A stretch of DNA of 64,000 bases from Amblyornis subalaris (GCA_018881555.1 JACAXG010000070.1:1-64000), one strand, 5' to 3'; positions 19,399 through 32,355 are shown, counted from the stretch's first letter. The notes: generated by a model from the sequence alone, not told the origin. Program-made: numbers and translations.

Positions 19399-21588
19399 GT
19401 AAAACAGAGTTCCTATAATCAGGCTCAGAGCCATGTCCTGTCTTTGTCTGCAGCAGCCAGTAGCAGGGAAGAAAACTCTGTCTCAGAATCTTTAATCCTG
19501 GTCTGGAGGAAAATGACGCTGCTCAGTCACTGCACGAGCACCGTCCATGCTGAGTTCTTGCAGGTGGCTAAGGCTGAAGAGATGTCCTTCACTCCCAGGG
19601 AAGGCAGAGGTGTCCTTTCGGCCAGCACACTGACCTCATAGCATCAGCAGCTGTTAAAAGCCTTTCTGTGCTCGAGCACAGAAATAGCTGAAGGATAGCT
19701 GAAGGTTATCTGGGAAGTTTCTTCTGAGCTTCTGTGAAAGGCCCAGAGGCCAACACCCTGAGAAGATCTCAGCAGATCTTCCACAGTCTGAGCAAAAACA
19801 CGTTCCTCCCACAGAAAATATCTACCTACCACACCCATGGCATAGCACACTGCCTTGAGCTCCCAGCACTGCTCACGTGAAAGTCTATGAAGCCTGGGAT
19901 CAGTGTTTCACTTTTGACTTCAGAGCAGACCTGAGTGGAGGGAAAAAGCAGGCAAGACCCAAGTCCAGGACAGGAAAAATCTACCCATCACTTTTCCACA
20001 TTCATGCCAGTCAGGTATCTGCCCAGTCTCTTCCTTACAGTAGTATCTTAATGCGTAAAGCAAACACTGGTGATTACAAAATATTCCCAACATTACCAAA
20101 AAAAGCTGTTACCTGTAGGTGGCTAAATGATACCACTCAGTGATGTAAACAGCAAAATTACATGGCTGAGGGTATACCTCCTGCTTCCAGGAAAACTTTG
20201 TAGCAAGGCAGGTCTGGGGTACATCAGAAATCCATGAAACAAAGGCAATGCAACTGTAAACTGTAGCTTTACTGCATAGTGATGAAACCAACAAAAGCAG
20301 CATCTATGAATGACACACACAAACATCATCTGTTTGGTTTATAACAACCATTTTTATTAGGCTAAAAAAATAAACCAGGAGGCTCAAGTTGGCATGGTAT
20401 ATATGATACCTGAATAAGATACAGATTTCTGCTGATGTAGACTTGCAAAGAAGCACAAGACCTGGCAGAGAATTTACAGAGCAACCCTTGCTTATAGATA
20501 TGCATCAATATTACCCAAAACTATGAAGAGAGAAGTTGATATTCAGCCTTTAAAAAGATAACTATACTTTAAACAGATTGATCTACTAATGTGTTATGAG
20601 CTTCTTTCTTAGCAGTTTTTAATACAGATTTAATTCAGATTTCAATTACGTCAATGCAAAATTTCCATTTATTTGAAACAGAATTGGATGAAAGCTTAAC
20701 CGTGGCAGAAATCTTTTTGCCAAGAAGTGACCTGAATTGATAGTTTTTAGAAAAGTCTCTAGGTGCAAAATACAATTCACTACTCTAAAAAGACTGAGGA
20801 ATTCACTAATACAATGGAAAATAGAATATTCCATTAGGAAGGCATAGTGTGGAGCAGAGCCGTTAGATTCCTCTGTGTGACTAATTATAATACTGTTCAA
20901 TAAGTTAACAACTTCTCAGTAAGCTAAAGGTCTTACATTTAGCATTAACATCTGATATACTCTGTAGATACTATAAATGCATCTGTAGTCCAAATATTAC
21001 AACACTTATCTGGAACATTGACTTTTTCCTGTGTATCATGATTAGAGTTCAAGAAACAATTGCTTTAACAGTTTTATCTCAAGATTTACGACACACATCC
21101 TATTTTAACATGGGGTGCTTGCTACTAAGTGCCCCTTGTACACTTCCTCCATTTCCAAACTATGCTTTTCCTCAAAAAGCTTCTTCCAGCCACTAACACC
21201 ACTTGTAAAGAACCCTTATTGACGCTGTAAGACTTCTTGCAAAAGAGTTTTTTTTTTAATTTTCTCTGGAAGCATTACTCACATCCCCCTATGTAGGATA
21301 TAGTTTATAGGACGGGAAAAGTCTACAATGCAGTATTACATGTGAAAAGAAATTAGACAGATTTACACCAAAATTTATGTTGGAATTTTTAAATTTGCAA
21401 ATAAGAATATCACTTTCTCACTCATTTCCAATGAAACATGAAATAAATATTTCATATATGTAAATGCAACACCATAATTTCATTATTAGTGGTTTTGTTA
21501 CTGATGTTATTATTATTGCTACTGTTATGCCTGTTCTGATTATCAGCATTATTACGACAACGTCCTTTGTGCAGCAAGAAAAACGTAC
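19399..21588. other. Non-coding stretch between unknown exon and second sulfotransferase exon
   Basis: No family-like open frame or clear repeat was recognised. Open frames at 19644-19850 and 20646-20900 on the minus strand look like chance. Confidence 0.45.
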
Positions 21589-21712
21589 CTGATTTAGGAA
21601 AGCTTGCTAGGATAACATCATCTGCTATAGCTTCAGAGAACATCTTAACTTGAAGGGGCCTTCTCAGGTAAGGGAAAGGGCAGCCCTTCACAGCCCTTTG
21701 CAGAAAAAGATC
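21589..21712 (-). CDS. Second sulfotransferase exon (alternative first exon or paralogue relic)
   Basis: A 124-bp segment between a CATTTAG acceptor and a GTACGTT donor. It is open for 41 codons plus one base. It reads KGCPFPYLRRPLQ... and ends DDVILASFPKSG, colinear with the KGILYP...DDIILAGYLKSG end of the 10920-11121 exon. Unlike that exon it keeps the Pro of the PAPS loop. Because it ends in the same phase, it could splice to the 9328-9467 exon. No complete set of downstream exons lies between 11.2 and 21.5 kb. It therefore represents either an alternative 5' end of the same gene or the surviving exon of a tandem duplicate. Confidence 0.75.
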
Positions 21713-22354
21713 CTAAATGAGCTGCAGCTGAGTCACTTAAAACTGTCTCACTGACTCCACTCCACTGAGAAATCCATAGACTTCAGAGGAAATATAAAGG
21801 AATCTGTTTTGAATGATGGCTCAAAGGACAGCTAACGTGCAACATATATCGTCAGGTGTTTATTCCAATTTCATCATTGTTAACATGGCCTCTGACATAT
21901 GTTCATTGGACATGAAATAATTGAGAGAAATTAAGCTTCATACTTTGCCTATGAGTATGATAACATGGCTGGCTAACCTTGGAAGAATGTGGGTGTTTTG
22001 CATATACTCTGAGGGAGGAGATTCAGAATACCCATATTTGGCAAACAATGCAAGACTCTGTGATGGTCCATTTTCAGTTTACTTCAGCAACACCAGAGCT
22101 TTGGCCTGGGTATGCAGATCAAGAAATAGAGTGTCCAGAAGAAGGGGGAAGGCAGCAGGAANATCAGCATGCTGACAGGATCCTGGAAAGAGATTTGCTG
22201 AGTGATAAAATGGACACTCATTGCACTGTCACTGAGTTTCAGATCTATGGGTCAGTGGGATAAAGACAGCAGATCAACAGGCTCTAAAAAAAGTGCTCCT
22301 TGTGCTTTTTCAGACATCTGCTTTTCCTTGAAAAGTATGATTACCTGGAATAAC

Positions 22355-22412
22355 TTGGGAGTTGGACTACCAGATCTTTAAAGGCCCCTTCCAACCCAAA
22401 CAATCCTATGAA
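22355..22412 (+). repeat. CR1-like LINE 3' end fragment
   Basis: The stretch GTTGGACTACCAGATCTTTA, followed by a CCCTTCCAACC block and CAATCCTATGA, matches the conserved 3' end of chicken-repeat-1 (CR1) LINEs. Only the last part of the element is evident; the rest is too diverged to trace. Confidence 0.75.
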
Positions 22413-23486
22413 CTAGTCAACATTTTGTTGCCATTCTAAGCAAATAAAACATTCCTGCTTGGCATGGAGAGGTGATGGCAGGTCCTGTATACAAGGATGG
22501 GGAAACTGTATCAGCAGTACTTTGCTTTCAAAGGTAAACTGTTTACATTCTATAAACAATGATGCATACATAAGTGTTTTAAATGGTTGACTAACTATCT
22601 GGACTGGTATTTTATTATTTCAAGCATAAATGAAGAGCTGCCATGCTAGAGGTAAGGCGATCCATAGCTCTTGATACATCCTAAAAGTATGTAACCAATT
22701 CAAGGAAAACCCTGCTGCGGTACACTGCCTTACTGAAAGCTAAGAAGATTTCAAAGGGCAGCGACAACCTCATGGAAAATAAATTCTCAGAGGACTGTCA
22801 AATACAAAGGCTTCCAGATTCAAGATGTCTTTAGGTGACACATTGTTGGAGACTGGGAAACAATTTTGAGGAATTATCACTATGTGCTGGATATTCTGTT
22901 GTCCACACTTGTACCTCGGACACATGGCTAAATGCTACTTTGGTCTGTTCTATGATTCATATTCTTTAAAGATTTAATATTAATTTGGCTTCGTGTCACA
23001 GGAGTCTAGCCAGAATCAATATTTATCCTGTAATGAATAAATATCTGATCTAAAATATCGCTTGAGCTTCAATATATGCTGTATTATGCAATGTTTGCTT
23101 AAAGCACACAGTTAAGCTCGTTCTCAGGTTACAGTTGGTGAAAGGATCAGTTTTCAGACTTTTATTTCACTGTTCTCTTTGCTTAGCTGACAGTTATACT
23201 CAAAAATAGAGGGGCTTAGCCTGCTCTAGGTGGATGTACTTGCAGGGTTTGTGAGTACTGTTTCATATTATTTTATGAAGAAGGGATCATGTCAATTCTG
23301 TCAATCATTCCAAAGCTTTTCAGGCTAAGAATTTGACTTGTTGCCAAAGGCTATATTTTTATAAGAATTTGAGTGAAAATGATCTTGCCACTTTCAAGTA
23401 TGTGAAAAAATGGTTGGGAAAATAGTTTTTTCCCTCCTTTTTATGGCCATTATGATTAGTACTTAATTACTGAAGTCATGACTGAA

Positions 23487-23702
23487 GCCTTGATTTAGTT
23501 AGAGCTTTAATGGGCATGGTATAATTCATATGAGTTTTATCCAGTTGTATTTTCTTCTGCATGTTCAAAAGCGTAAGATAACAAAAGTTTTTAAGCCTTA
23601 CCCTAGTTAGATCTTTAATAAGCATAGAATAAAGCGCATGAGTTCTATCCAGTTTTACTTTCTTCTCCATCCTTAAAAGAGGAAAATAACATAAAAATAT
23701 TC
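23487..23702 (+). repeat. Diverged two-copy tandem duplication, 108-bp period
   Basis: The segment starting GCCTTGATTTAGTTAG near 23487 is repeated from 23595 (GCCTTACCCTAGTTAG). Both share blocks such as CTTTAAT..GCAT, ATGAGTT.TATCCAGTT and TTTCTTCT.CAT. Because 108 is divisible by three, a chance minus-strand open frame runs through both copies with a repeated peptide pattern. No known transposon was recognised. Confidence 0.75.
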
Positions 23703-24164
23703 CTCTACATGAAATGTTATCATTATTTATTATCTAAATTACATAAATTTAGCCAAATGAAAACAACAGCTACCACCAGCCTGCTGTTGCCTCACGCTGA
23801 GCTGAAGTTCATCACTGGGGTAAGGAGCAGAAATTTGAGCTTCTTGTTCGTCATTCAACAGAGGGCCCTGAATAAAAGCCCAGATCACTACAGCATATGG
23901 GAGCAGCAAGGAGCAGAAGAGCTGAGTCCTGGCTCCTGATAATATTGGGCAGAGTTGCAATCCAGTCAAAAGTAACATCTCCAGTCACGTATTTGGTTCT
24001 TAGCATCAAAAGGGAGACCTTTATTCAACAGTGCAACTGCTGAAATAGCCAGGTAGCAGCAATAAGGGAGCAGTGACCCAGCCATTTTTTTATAACAGAT
24101 ATTTGAGCCAATTCAACAGGGGAGATTTTGTTTAGCCACCTTTGCGCACGTTGTATCACAGAAA

Positions 24165-24320
24165 TGCAATGTGCCTGAGGCTGGCAAAGGCCCAGGAGAT
24201 CATTTAGTCCAACTCCACTGCCAAAGCAATTACCTTTGGTTACTTTGGCACCAGGTTGAGCAGAACTGTGCCCAGATAGCTTTGGAATCTGACGAAGGAC
24301 AGAGATTTCCTAGATCAGAT
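24165..24320 (-). repeat. CR1-like LINE fragment, minus strand
   Basis: On the minus strand the sequence around GTTGGACTAAATGATCTCCT, followed by a glycine-rich-coding-like CCTTTGCCAGCC tract, matches CR1 3'-end sequence. It ends with a TGCATTTCTGTG tail. Degraded and short. Confidence 0.65.
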
Positions 24321-25740
24321 CTTCACCATTTGATGCATATAAAGCATACTTGAAATATCATATGATGAACTCTACCTTAATGCTTATGGAATCTTACTGG
24401 CATGAATCACTGCAAAATTACTCAGTGTTCCTAGGAGATACAGGAAATAGGTACAGCAAATACATGGTGTAATATATGTACACTGAATGTATATCTATTT
24501 CACTTATGAGAACCCAGTCTGGGATGTTGAAAAAATTGGAATAAAACTAGTAACATGGTTTTGGTGAATTTTTATGTAAAGATACAGAGGAAATACTACT
24601 ATTATAAAACTGTTCTGCAGTGCTTCCCGATCAAACTTTTTTTCATCAGAAAAGTTCTCATCAGCTGTATTGCTGATACCCAAAAGGAAAAATCAAATTA
24701 CAGATGACATATGACATGAACCTTGCATTCTGAGAGGGCAAATCTACCTGCTGTCCTCCATTCTGAAGACTGTGAGATTCGAGAAAACTTCAGGCACTTT
24801 GATTTTGAAAAGAAGTGAAATGGAACAGGACAGAGAATACTGCCTGGTCCCAAAGATAAAATTCTAATGAATGTGTTCTTATGGGAATTGAATAACTTTA
24901 GGAGACCCTGCTGATACAATTAGGCTTAGATTCTTTTCACTGACTGCACTGATTCTGGACCAAACAAACCAATTGAATGATTTTGTTTGAGCTCATTATT
25001 GCTCTGAAGCTGATATTGAGAAAAAATGAGGACAAAATATTTATGGAAAACACAACTGTTTCAGCATTAAGTAAATAAACAATTTTAGCTTCTTTGCTTT
25101 CTTACTTTTCAACCATTTTTGCCCTAAGGCCAAAAGTTTAGTCCAGTTCATATGGTTATCCAATACAAGACTTTCTTCTGATAAATATTCTTCATCTATA
25201 AATNATATATGTAGAAGACCATAATAACAAGACTACTACCAGTCTTCTCAAAATTCTACATCTATTAATACATACCTGTCGCTGTAGAGTCAGTAACGAC
25301 ACGAAGCACACACACGCATATAGTTGTAGGTATGGCGGAATATATTTTAATAAATCAGAAGGCGTTTTTATAGTATTTTCCAGCGTACATGTCACGAGTT
25401 AATTGGCTGCAGCTTAACAACAATATAACACTATTGACCATCTATTTCAGGCCTGTTTACAGAGCTATTTATTGCCTATTATTAAAACACATACCAACTA
25501 AGCAAAACTCCCTAGCCCAGCTGCAATTTTATCTTTCTGTTGTTTGTGCTCTAGCTTCTACAGTTTCACAATTCACACACATACAGACTAAGTTTCTCAC
25601 AGGCCTAACTAACTTCTTAAGGATATACAGGAATCGTGTCTACATCTATGTCCAGAAGACTGATTGACAAGTCATCTTCCTCCAAACATACCATCCCAAA
25701 AACTTTAATTTCAATAACACCTTCAACAGTTCACATCACA
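24321..25740. other. Non-coding AT-rich stretch
   Basis: No gene, clear repeat or regulatory feature was recognised before the satellite field begins. Confidence 0.45.
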
Positions 25741-25769
25741 ATTAAGAATATATTTTACTGGTATGTGTT

Positions 25770-25975
25770 GTATCTGCGGTAATTTCTCTTTGGAGAAGGG
25801 AGAAGGTAAAGAGCCTAGAGCCCAAGGGACACTGGGGCTGGAAAACGCATGCCAAGAGGATCATCACAGATGAACAAAATTGCTGCTGCCATACCTTGCA
25901 GCTTAGGGCCATACATGGAGACAGGCAACTCAGCAGCAGCCCCACACTTGCTGAAAGGTAAGTGTGGAGAAAACC
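25770..25975 (+). repeat. Telomere-motif satellite unit (plus polarity)
   Basis: This block shares GAGCCTAGAGC, GGACACTGGGGCTGGAAAA, CGCATGCCAAGAGGATCAT and the later CAGC.GC stretch with the tandem units at 32360-33040, in the same orientation. It lies directly against the left edge of the GAAAT satellite. The TTAGGG motif is not well kept in this unit. Confidence 0.8.
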
Positions 25976-25984
25976 CGAAATTCT

Positions 25985-26600
25985 GAAATGAAGTGAAAGC
26001 AATTAAATGGAACGGAATGAAATGAAATGAAATGAAGTGCAATGAAATGAGCAGAAACTTCATGAAATGATAATTATTGAAATCACAAGATATCATTTCC
26101 TACCATGAAATAAAGACTTTTTGTTTCATGAAAGAAAATGAAATGAGAAATCAAGGAATGAAGAGAAATGAAAAGACAGTAAAGGAAATATAAGGAAATG
26201 AAATGAAACAGAAAAAAAAATTCTAAAACTAAGCAAAACAATTAAATGGAATAGAAAGAAATGAAATCAAATGTTGTGAAATGAGCCGAAACATCATGGA
26301 AGTATTCTCACTGAAATCACGAGATTTCATTTCCTCTATAGAATTGAAGAAATTTCATTTCCTAAAATGAAATTAAATGAGAAATCAAGGAATGAAGTGA
26401 AATGAAAGGACAGGAAAGAAAATTTTAAAAAATGGGAGGAAAAAAAGAAATAAAAATTGTGAAATGAAGCAAAAAAAATTCAATAGAACAGAAGGAAATG
26501 AAGTGCAGTGAAATGAGCCAAAACTTCATGAAATGATACACACTGAAATCACGAGATTTCATTTCCTTTCATTTCCTTTCATAAAATGAAATCTCTCTAT
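25985..26600 (+). repeat. GAAAT-based satellite, purine-rich polarity
   Basis: Degenerate repeats of GAAAT/GAAATGAAAT. A higher-order unit of about 230-235 bp is visible from the recurring block around GAAATGAGC.GAAAC.TCATG at about 26049, 26284 and 26515, each followed by TGAAATCAC.AGAT.TCATTTCC. The block ends at an internal turn into the opposite polarity near 26560-26610. Confidence 0.9.
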
Positions 26601-28085
26601 TTCAATAAGAATAATGTCAGCAAGTTTCGGTCCATTTCACTGAACATCGTGTCTGCCCATTCCATTTTATTTTTTTCACCCCATTTCCAAAATTCTTTCT
26701 TTTTTTTATAGTATTTAATTTCATCATATGTCCTATCAAGTCTGTTCATTTCACTACTTTCCCTGATTTCAAACTTTCAATGAGTATCATTTCGACAGGA
26801 TTCAGTCCTTTTCACTGCAACACGTCATACTATTCTATTTTATTTTTTTAACATTTCAGAATTTGCTATTGTTTTTCCAGTTCAATTTCATTTCATCTTA
26901 TCTCTTGTCCAGTCTATTCATTTCAATTCGCTCCATGATTTTGAGATTTAAATCAGTATTATTTGAGCAAGATTTGGAACTTTTCACCGCAACTCAAATA
27001 ATCCAATTCCATTTAATTGTAGTCACATCATTTAAGAATTTTCTTTTTTTAATCAAATTTAATTTAATTTCGTTTTCTCATATATCCTTTCCCCTGTCTA
27101 TCCATTTCAATTTGTTCCCTGATGATGAGATCTCAATAAGAAGGTTTTGGAAATATCAGTCCTTTTCACTTGACCTCATACAATCTGATTCCATTTCATT
27201 ATTTCATTCAATTTATGATATTTAAATTTTTTATATTCAATTGAATTTAATTTCATCATAAGTCACATCCAGTCTGTTCACTTTGATACCTGTTTTTGAG
27301 ATTTCAATTCCTTTCTAAATATGAAGAATTTTGATTTCAGGAAAGGAAATGAAATCTTGTGATTTCAACAACTAGCTTTTTGGCAACTTTCGGGCCATTT
27401 CTCTGCACTTCATATCCTCCCATTGCATTTCATAGGTTTCACTTCACCTCAGAATTTTTTGTTTGTTTTCACTTCAATTTCCTATTATCCTCTGTCCTGT
27501 TCTTTCTGTTCGTTTCACTTTGTTGCCTGATTTTGAGGGTTCAATGAGGGTCATTTTTGCAAGTTTCCATGCTTTTCACTGCATCTCCTGTCATCCAATC
27601 GCATTGCATTTTTTACTCTGCATTTCACAATTTTTTTTTTCAACTGCATTTCATTTCTTCATAATTCCTCTCCTGTGTGTTCCTTCCANTTCATTCCCCG
27701 ATCTCAAGATTTGATTTCCTTTCATGAAAGGAAATTCTTCATTTCATGAAAGGAAATGAAATCTTGCCATTTCAACGACTAGCATTTTGGCAACTTTTGG
27801 GCCATTTCACTGCACTTCATGTCCTCCCATTGCATTTCACTTCACCTCAGAATTTTTTTTTCAATTGTGTTTCATTTCCTCCCAATTCCTCTCTTTTCTG
27901 TTCGTTTCACTTTGTTCCCTGATTTCTAAATTTCATTTCCTTTCATGGAATGAAAATTCTTCATTTTATGAAAGGGAATGGAAAGTCAAGGTTTCAATCT
28001 CTATCATTTCACTTAATTTCAGTTCATTTCACTCCATTTAATTCCATTCCATTTAATCGTTTTCATTTCATTTCAGCATCTTTTT
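26600..28085 (-). repeat. GAAAT-based satellite, opposite polarity
   Basis: The same satellite as on the left, now reading as ATTTC on the plus strand. Units are marked by the recurring block AAGTTTCGG.CCATTTCACTGCACTTC (near 26620, 26790, 26960, 27150, 27380, 27560 and 27790), roughly every 170-230 bp. A longer near-duplicate spans 27371 and 27778 (period 407 bp, sharing ACTAGC.TTTTGGCAACTTT). Translated open frames here are Phe/Ser/His-rich artefacts of the repeat, not genes. Confidence 0.9.
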
Positions 28086-28560
28086 TTTTTCATACTAACC
28101 GTGTCAATAGCTTGGGTCTCTTGCATCCATCCACATGCATGGCCCTCTTTTGAAAGGTGTGGAGGTTGCAACATTGTGGCCCTGCTATGATCTTCTTGGC
28201 ATGTGTTTTCCAGTCCCAGTGTCCCTGGAGCTCTAGGCTTTTTAACTCTCTCAACCCCATCCTAAGGCTAAACCTAAGCCTAACCTTTATAGGAGCTTGA
28301 CATTGTGCCAGAGGTCTGCATCCCCATGGGTGACACAGATTAAAAAATGTGGAGCCAACAGTGTTGGCACCTTGCCATGATGCCATTACAATGCCTTTTT
28401 GAGTGCCAATGTCCCTGGAGCCTTAGGCTCTGCAGGTCTCTTTACCCTAACCCTAACTCTTATGGCAGCTTGTCGCTGCTGCTGAGATCCCCATTCGCCA
28501 TGGCTGGCGCCAATTCAGAAAGTGTAGAGTGAGCAATCTTGGTACTCTGCTGTCATGAAA
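28085..28560 (-). repeat. Telomere-motif satellite units (minus polarity)
   Basis: Two units about 188 bp apart (CCCTGGAGCTCTAGGC near 28225 and CCCTGGAGCCTTAGGC near 28413) are reverse complements of the 25.8- and 32.4-33.0-kb units. The second contains TTACCCTAACCCTAACTC (28442-28459), a vertebrate telomere-like run. The first has degenerate CCTAAGCCTAACC. The block interrupts the GAAAT satellite, which resumes at 28560. Confidence 0.87.
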
Positions 28561-29060
28561 AATCTTCGTTTCATGAATGGGATTGAAATATCGCAGTTTC
28601 AATGAGTATAATTTCACCAAGTTTCGCTTTGTTTCACTGCACTTTATTTCATTCTATTCCATTTAAAGAATTTTACTTCTCCTAAGATTTTTCATTTTTT
28701 AAAATTTAATTTGATTATATTTGCTTTCTTTTCATTTTACATCACTCCTTGATTTCTCATGTCATTTCATTTCATGAAAATTCTTTATTTCCATGAAAGG
28801 AAATGAAATCTCACTGTTTCGATTAGTATCATTTCATTAAGCTTCAGCTCATTTCACTGCACTTCATTCTATTCCATTTCAAATACTTCATTCTATTCCA
28901 TTTCGAATACTAACTTCTCCTAAGAATTTACTTTTTTTCAATTTCATTTCATTTCATTTCATTTCATTTCATTTCATTTCAATTCATTTCCTTTCCTTTC
29001 CTGTCTTTTCATTTCACTTCATTCCTTGACTTCTCATTTAATTTCCTTTCATGAAATGTG
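28560..29060 (-). repeat. GAAAT-based satellite, second minus-polarity block with pure (ATTTC)n
   Basis: Two more units (AAGTTTCGCTTTGTTTCACTG near 28618 and AAGCTTCAGCTCATTTCACTG near 28838) lead into a nearly perfect (ATTTC)n run at about 28940-28982, followed by (CTTTC)-rich variants. The array stops near 29055 at ATGAAATGTGTAGG. Confidence 0.92.
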
Positions 29061-32000
29061 TAGGACAGAGAATAAGAACCAAAAAGTTAATACTCCTGAC
29101 AAATTTTTCTCACTGTAAGGTTTCAGTACAATCAAAACCAGTCTAGCATTTGAGGAAAAGCACCATGAAATGGAGTAATGGAATTAGCTTATATGTTTTT
29201 CCAGGAACCAAAACCACATTTCCTATCAAATTTCTATATTGTTAATACAAGGCATCTTCTAAGTTGGATCTGCCCTTAAATGTGCACATATATAATGCGT
29301 CTGTTTCAAATAATTTTTTGTTTTGACGTTTGCAGTAAAAAAAAGTAAAGCAAGATGCTACATCATCCCATAATTAAAAATAGTATGATCTGGAATACTA
29401 CAAGTTTTCAGAATGGTCTCGCAGACAGATAATATAATTCTGTTAATTTTTGGGGTGATGGTGATGATGCATGTCATCTTTTCTCCTGTTTTAACCAGCC
29501 TCCACAGGCTTAAGACAAAGGGCACAAAGTCTGCGAATGAAATGGGATCATCTCAGGAATATAACGTCCAGAATATGATTTCCCAGGGGACTAATGCCCT
29601 ATGCAGAGATTTTTCCATATTAATACCCACTCTGAAAAAAATCTATGACTGCATTTCCTTATAGCTTGCTTCAACATATACCAAGAATGACTGAGACTTC
29701 TCTGAGAGTCAGACAAACCTGGAAGTCTGGCCCTGAGTCCTGGATTGTCAATCAGGACAACAAGACTCAGAAATTCTTGTGTAGTTTCCCTAGCCCTCTC
29801 CCAAAGGCCCGTGAGGAAGGGCTCTGGATATTGTCACAGCTGTCCCTGTGTGCTGCTCCTGGCACATTAGTCTCATCAGTGTGCAGAACAGTGGGAGAAG
29901 GTATCTGAAATCTCACTTGGCTACATTAGATGGCTTCCCAGAGGCCTCGCAGACTGGCATAAACTTCAGCCAAATGTAGCTGTAAGCTGAGATGACCCGA
30001 GAGCTCTGACATGGAGATCAGTTCCCTTGCACAGCTGGTCAGCTGGTTTCCCAGCCCTCACCAATTCATTTTTTTGCTGACATCAACCCAGTCTTTTTCC
30101 TCTCATGCTTGTGGTGCCAGTGGTGCTTGACCACCTTAGCCTCGGTCTTTGCTCTGTCCCTTCTGAACAGCTCCACCCATTTTCGCATATTGTGCCATGA
30201 AAAAATCCCCTCAGCACTTTAAAGGAATTGTTCTTCGTGAAAAATGAAAACATACTAAAACAAAAAGTTTGAGAAGCCTCTCTTCTGCATTTTTCATTAC
30301 TGAGCTTCACATTTTTTCATCTTTGGTCTGGTGTGATCCCTTGGATGTGTTATGCCTAATTTAGGAATTCTGAGATTAAAAGGACAAAAGTGTTAGGTAG
30401 TTCATGTCTGCAGTGCTTTGCAGGTTTATACCAGACAGCATCTGAATTTGTGTGTGCTAAAAACCCCTTTGCAGCCTAATTAAGTGACCTTTCACAGAGG
30501 AGGGAGTAACTTGCAACTCCAGCTGTACAGCTTGTTTGAGCCCCGAATATTTTGGTTGGAAAATAACAATGATATTTTATAACCTATTTTTTAGAAGCCG
30601 ATTGGAGGATCTGAAAGCCAAGCTGGGTGTTTTAAGGTTCAGACATCTACCAGGATAAAGATTTCGCAATTAGAATTAATTATTTTCTCTGTTGGTGACC
30701 CAAAACCAAATCCTGCTCACCCAGTTCAGATCGTGTAAAAAGAAAACATTGCTTGGAATTACTCTTCAGTGGGTCTACTTATTTTCTATATTTTCACCCA
30801 TCACATTATAATCCTCTTAAGAGAAAAAAAAGAAGAAATGTTCTCATTAAATTCTGAAACAGGCATTTTTTCTGACAAGTTGCTCTTCCTTTGAAAAGGC
30901 TAATATTCAATGATGGAAATTGTAAAAAATAAATAAAAAAGCTTTGTACAGAATGATTTACTTAAAATTACACTGTCAAACAGCTTTTCATAATAATTAA
31001 GAAAAATTCACAACGTTTGTGATGAAAACAGTATTGAAACTGCAACCTGCTTACTCACCTGGTGGTATTTTCATGTTCTTACTTTATGAACACACTCTGT
31101 GTTTTGTTATTGTAAGGCTGCCTGGGAGAGCTGGGTTGGTAGCATTGACTCCTTCCTCAAAGACAGAAATCTTGGTTGAGCAAATCAGTTCTATTCAGCA
31201 ATGAAATAAAAAAACTTGAGCATGCTCTCAAGTTCCATTAACTCAAATGATTTTCTAGCCTGGAGACTAACAGGTCCCTAGTAGCTACACATACTCTTGC
31301 TCTCATTTTTTTGCAGTAGGACCGGATGTTTTGGGTACAGTGCCTGTATAGGAATGCTCTCCTTAGTAGCTGTGTACACACAGCTCCGGTTTCCCTGTAA
31401 GAGCAGGGAAACCTGCGTGTTGATACCCATGGGAAAATGGACTGCTTGGATGTACGAGCTACCTCTTCTACAGGACAGAGAGAAGTCTAACACCTTCAAA
31501 AGGAAATTGTTCTAGTACCATGCCAATTCAAACATGAACTCCCTTATAAGGTAGACATGGCCAAATGAGGCTTGTGTGGACCATAATGAACCTGAGTAAT
31601 TTCATCATTCCTGGAAGCCCATCATATAAGTGTTTCTGCTGAAAGGCACCTCTTGGCTGCCAGGTGAAGAAATACCTTTTCCTTAGTTAAGGAGTGTCTG
31701 TCCAGATGAAGAAAAGCAGATCCATACTTAGCAGATCTATATACATGTATGAAACACTGCAATTTAGACCTGTATGATATTCCTACCTGAACATATGGAA
31801 AAAATCTTCCCTCTCGTAAGTAGAAAAAACTTGTCTTAGCTGGGAAATAATTAAATAATTAGAGAAGTGTAGTTTGAAGTAGGGAATAGCTATCTTCTTC
31901 TCCAGGCCTGCTTGCCTGCCGAAGTGTTACTGAGGGGCAGAAAATATTCCAGAGTAGTTCATATCCAATTTTGGTGATACTGTGCTTATAGGCTTATACC

Positions 32001-32355
32001 AGTTGTATGAAGGCAGCTGTAAGATTAACAGGTGATTGTACTAGTTTGACTAAAGTTCCCCGAACAACATGGCAATGTTTTAAACACGCTTCCCTGACCT
32101 GCTGGCACTGGCTCCTGCTATCTGCTCTCCCTCAGCTGCAGGACTTCTCAGTAGCTCATTCTACTGCCAGCCTCGTGGTTTGTCTCTGTGGGCACCAGGT
32201 CTGCACTCACAGACTGTTGCTGCGTCCTCTGTGAGTTGTTCTGTATTACAGCTAGTGCCATCCATCAAAACTGAAACCATTGCTTTTCTTTTTCATCTAC
32301 ATCCTTTTTTTAGGCTTACTTTTCATGTAATTTTGTAATACAGCTACTATCTGTT
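29061..32355. other. Non-coding stretch between satellite blocks
   Basis: Unique-looking sequence with no recognised gene. Open frames of 60-87 codons (for example 29413-29664 and 31297-31515) have no family features. No transposon end is clear. Confidence 0.45.

Noticed and set aside
25815..28153. Several Phe/Ser/His-rich open frames in the 25.8-28.2 kb region
   Set aside because: They are translations of the GAAAT/ATTTC satellite, which lacks stops in some frames; no gene features.
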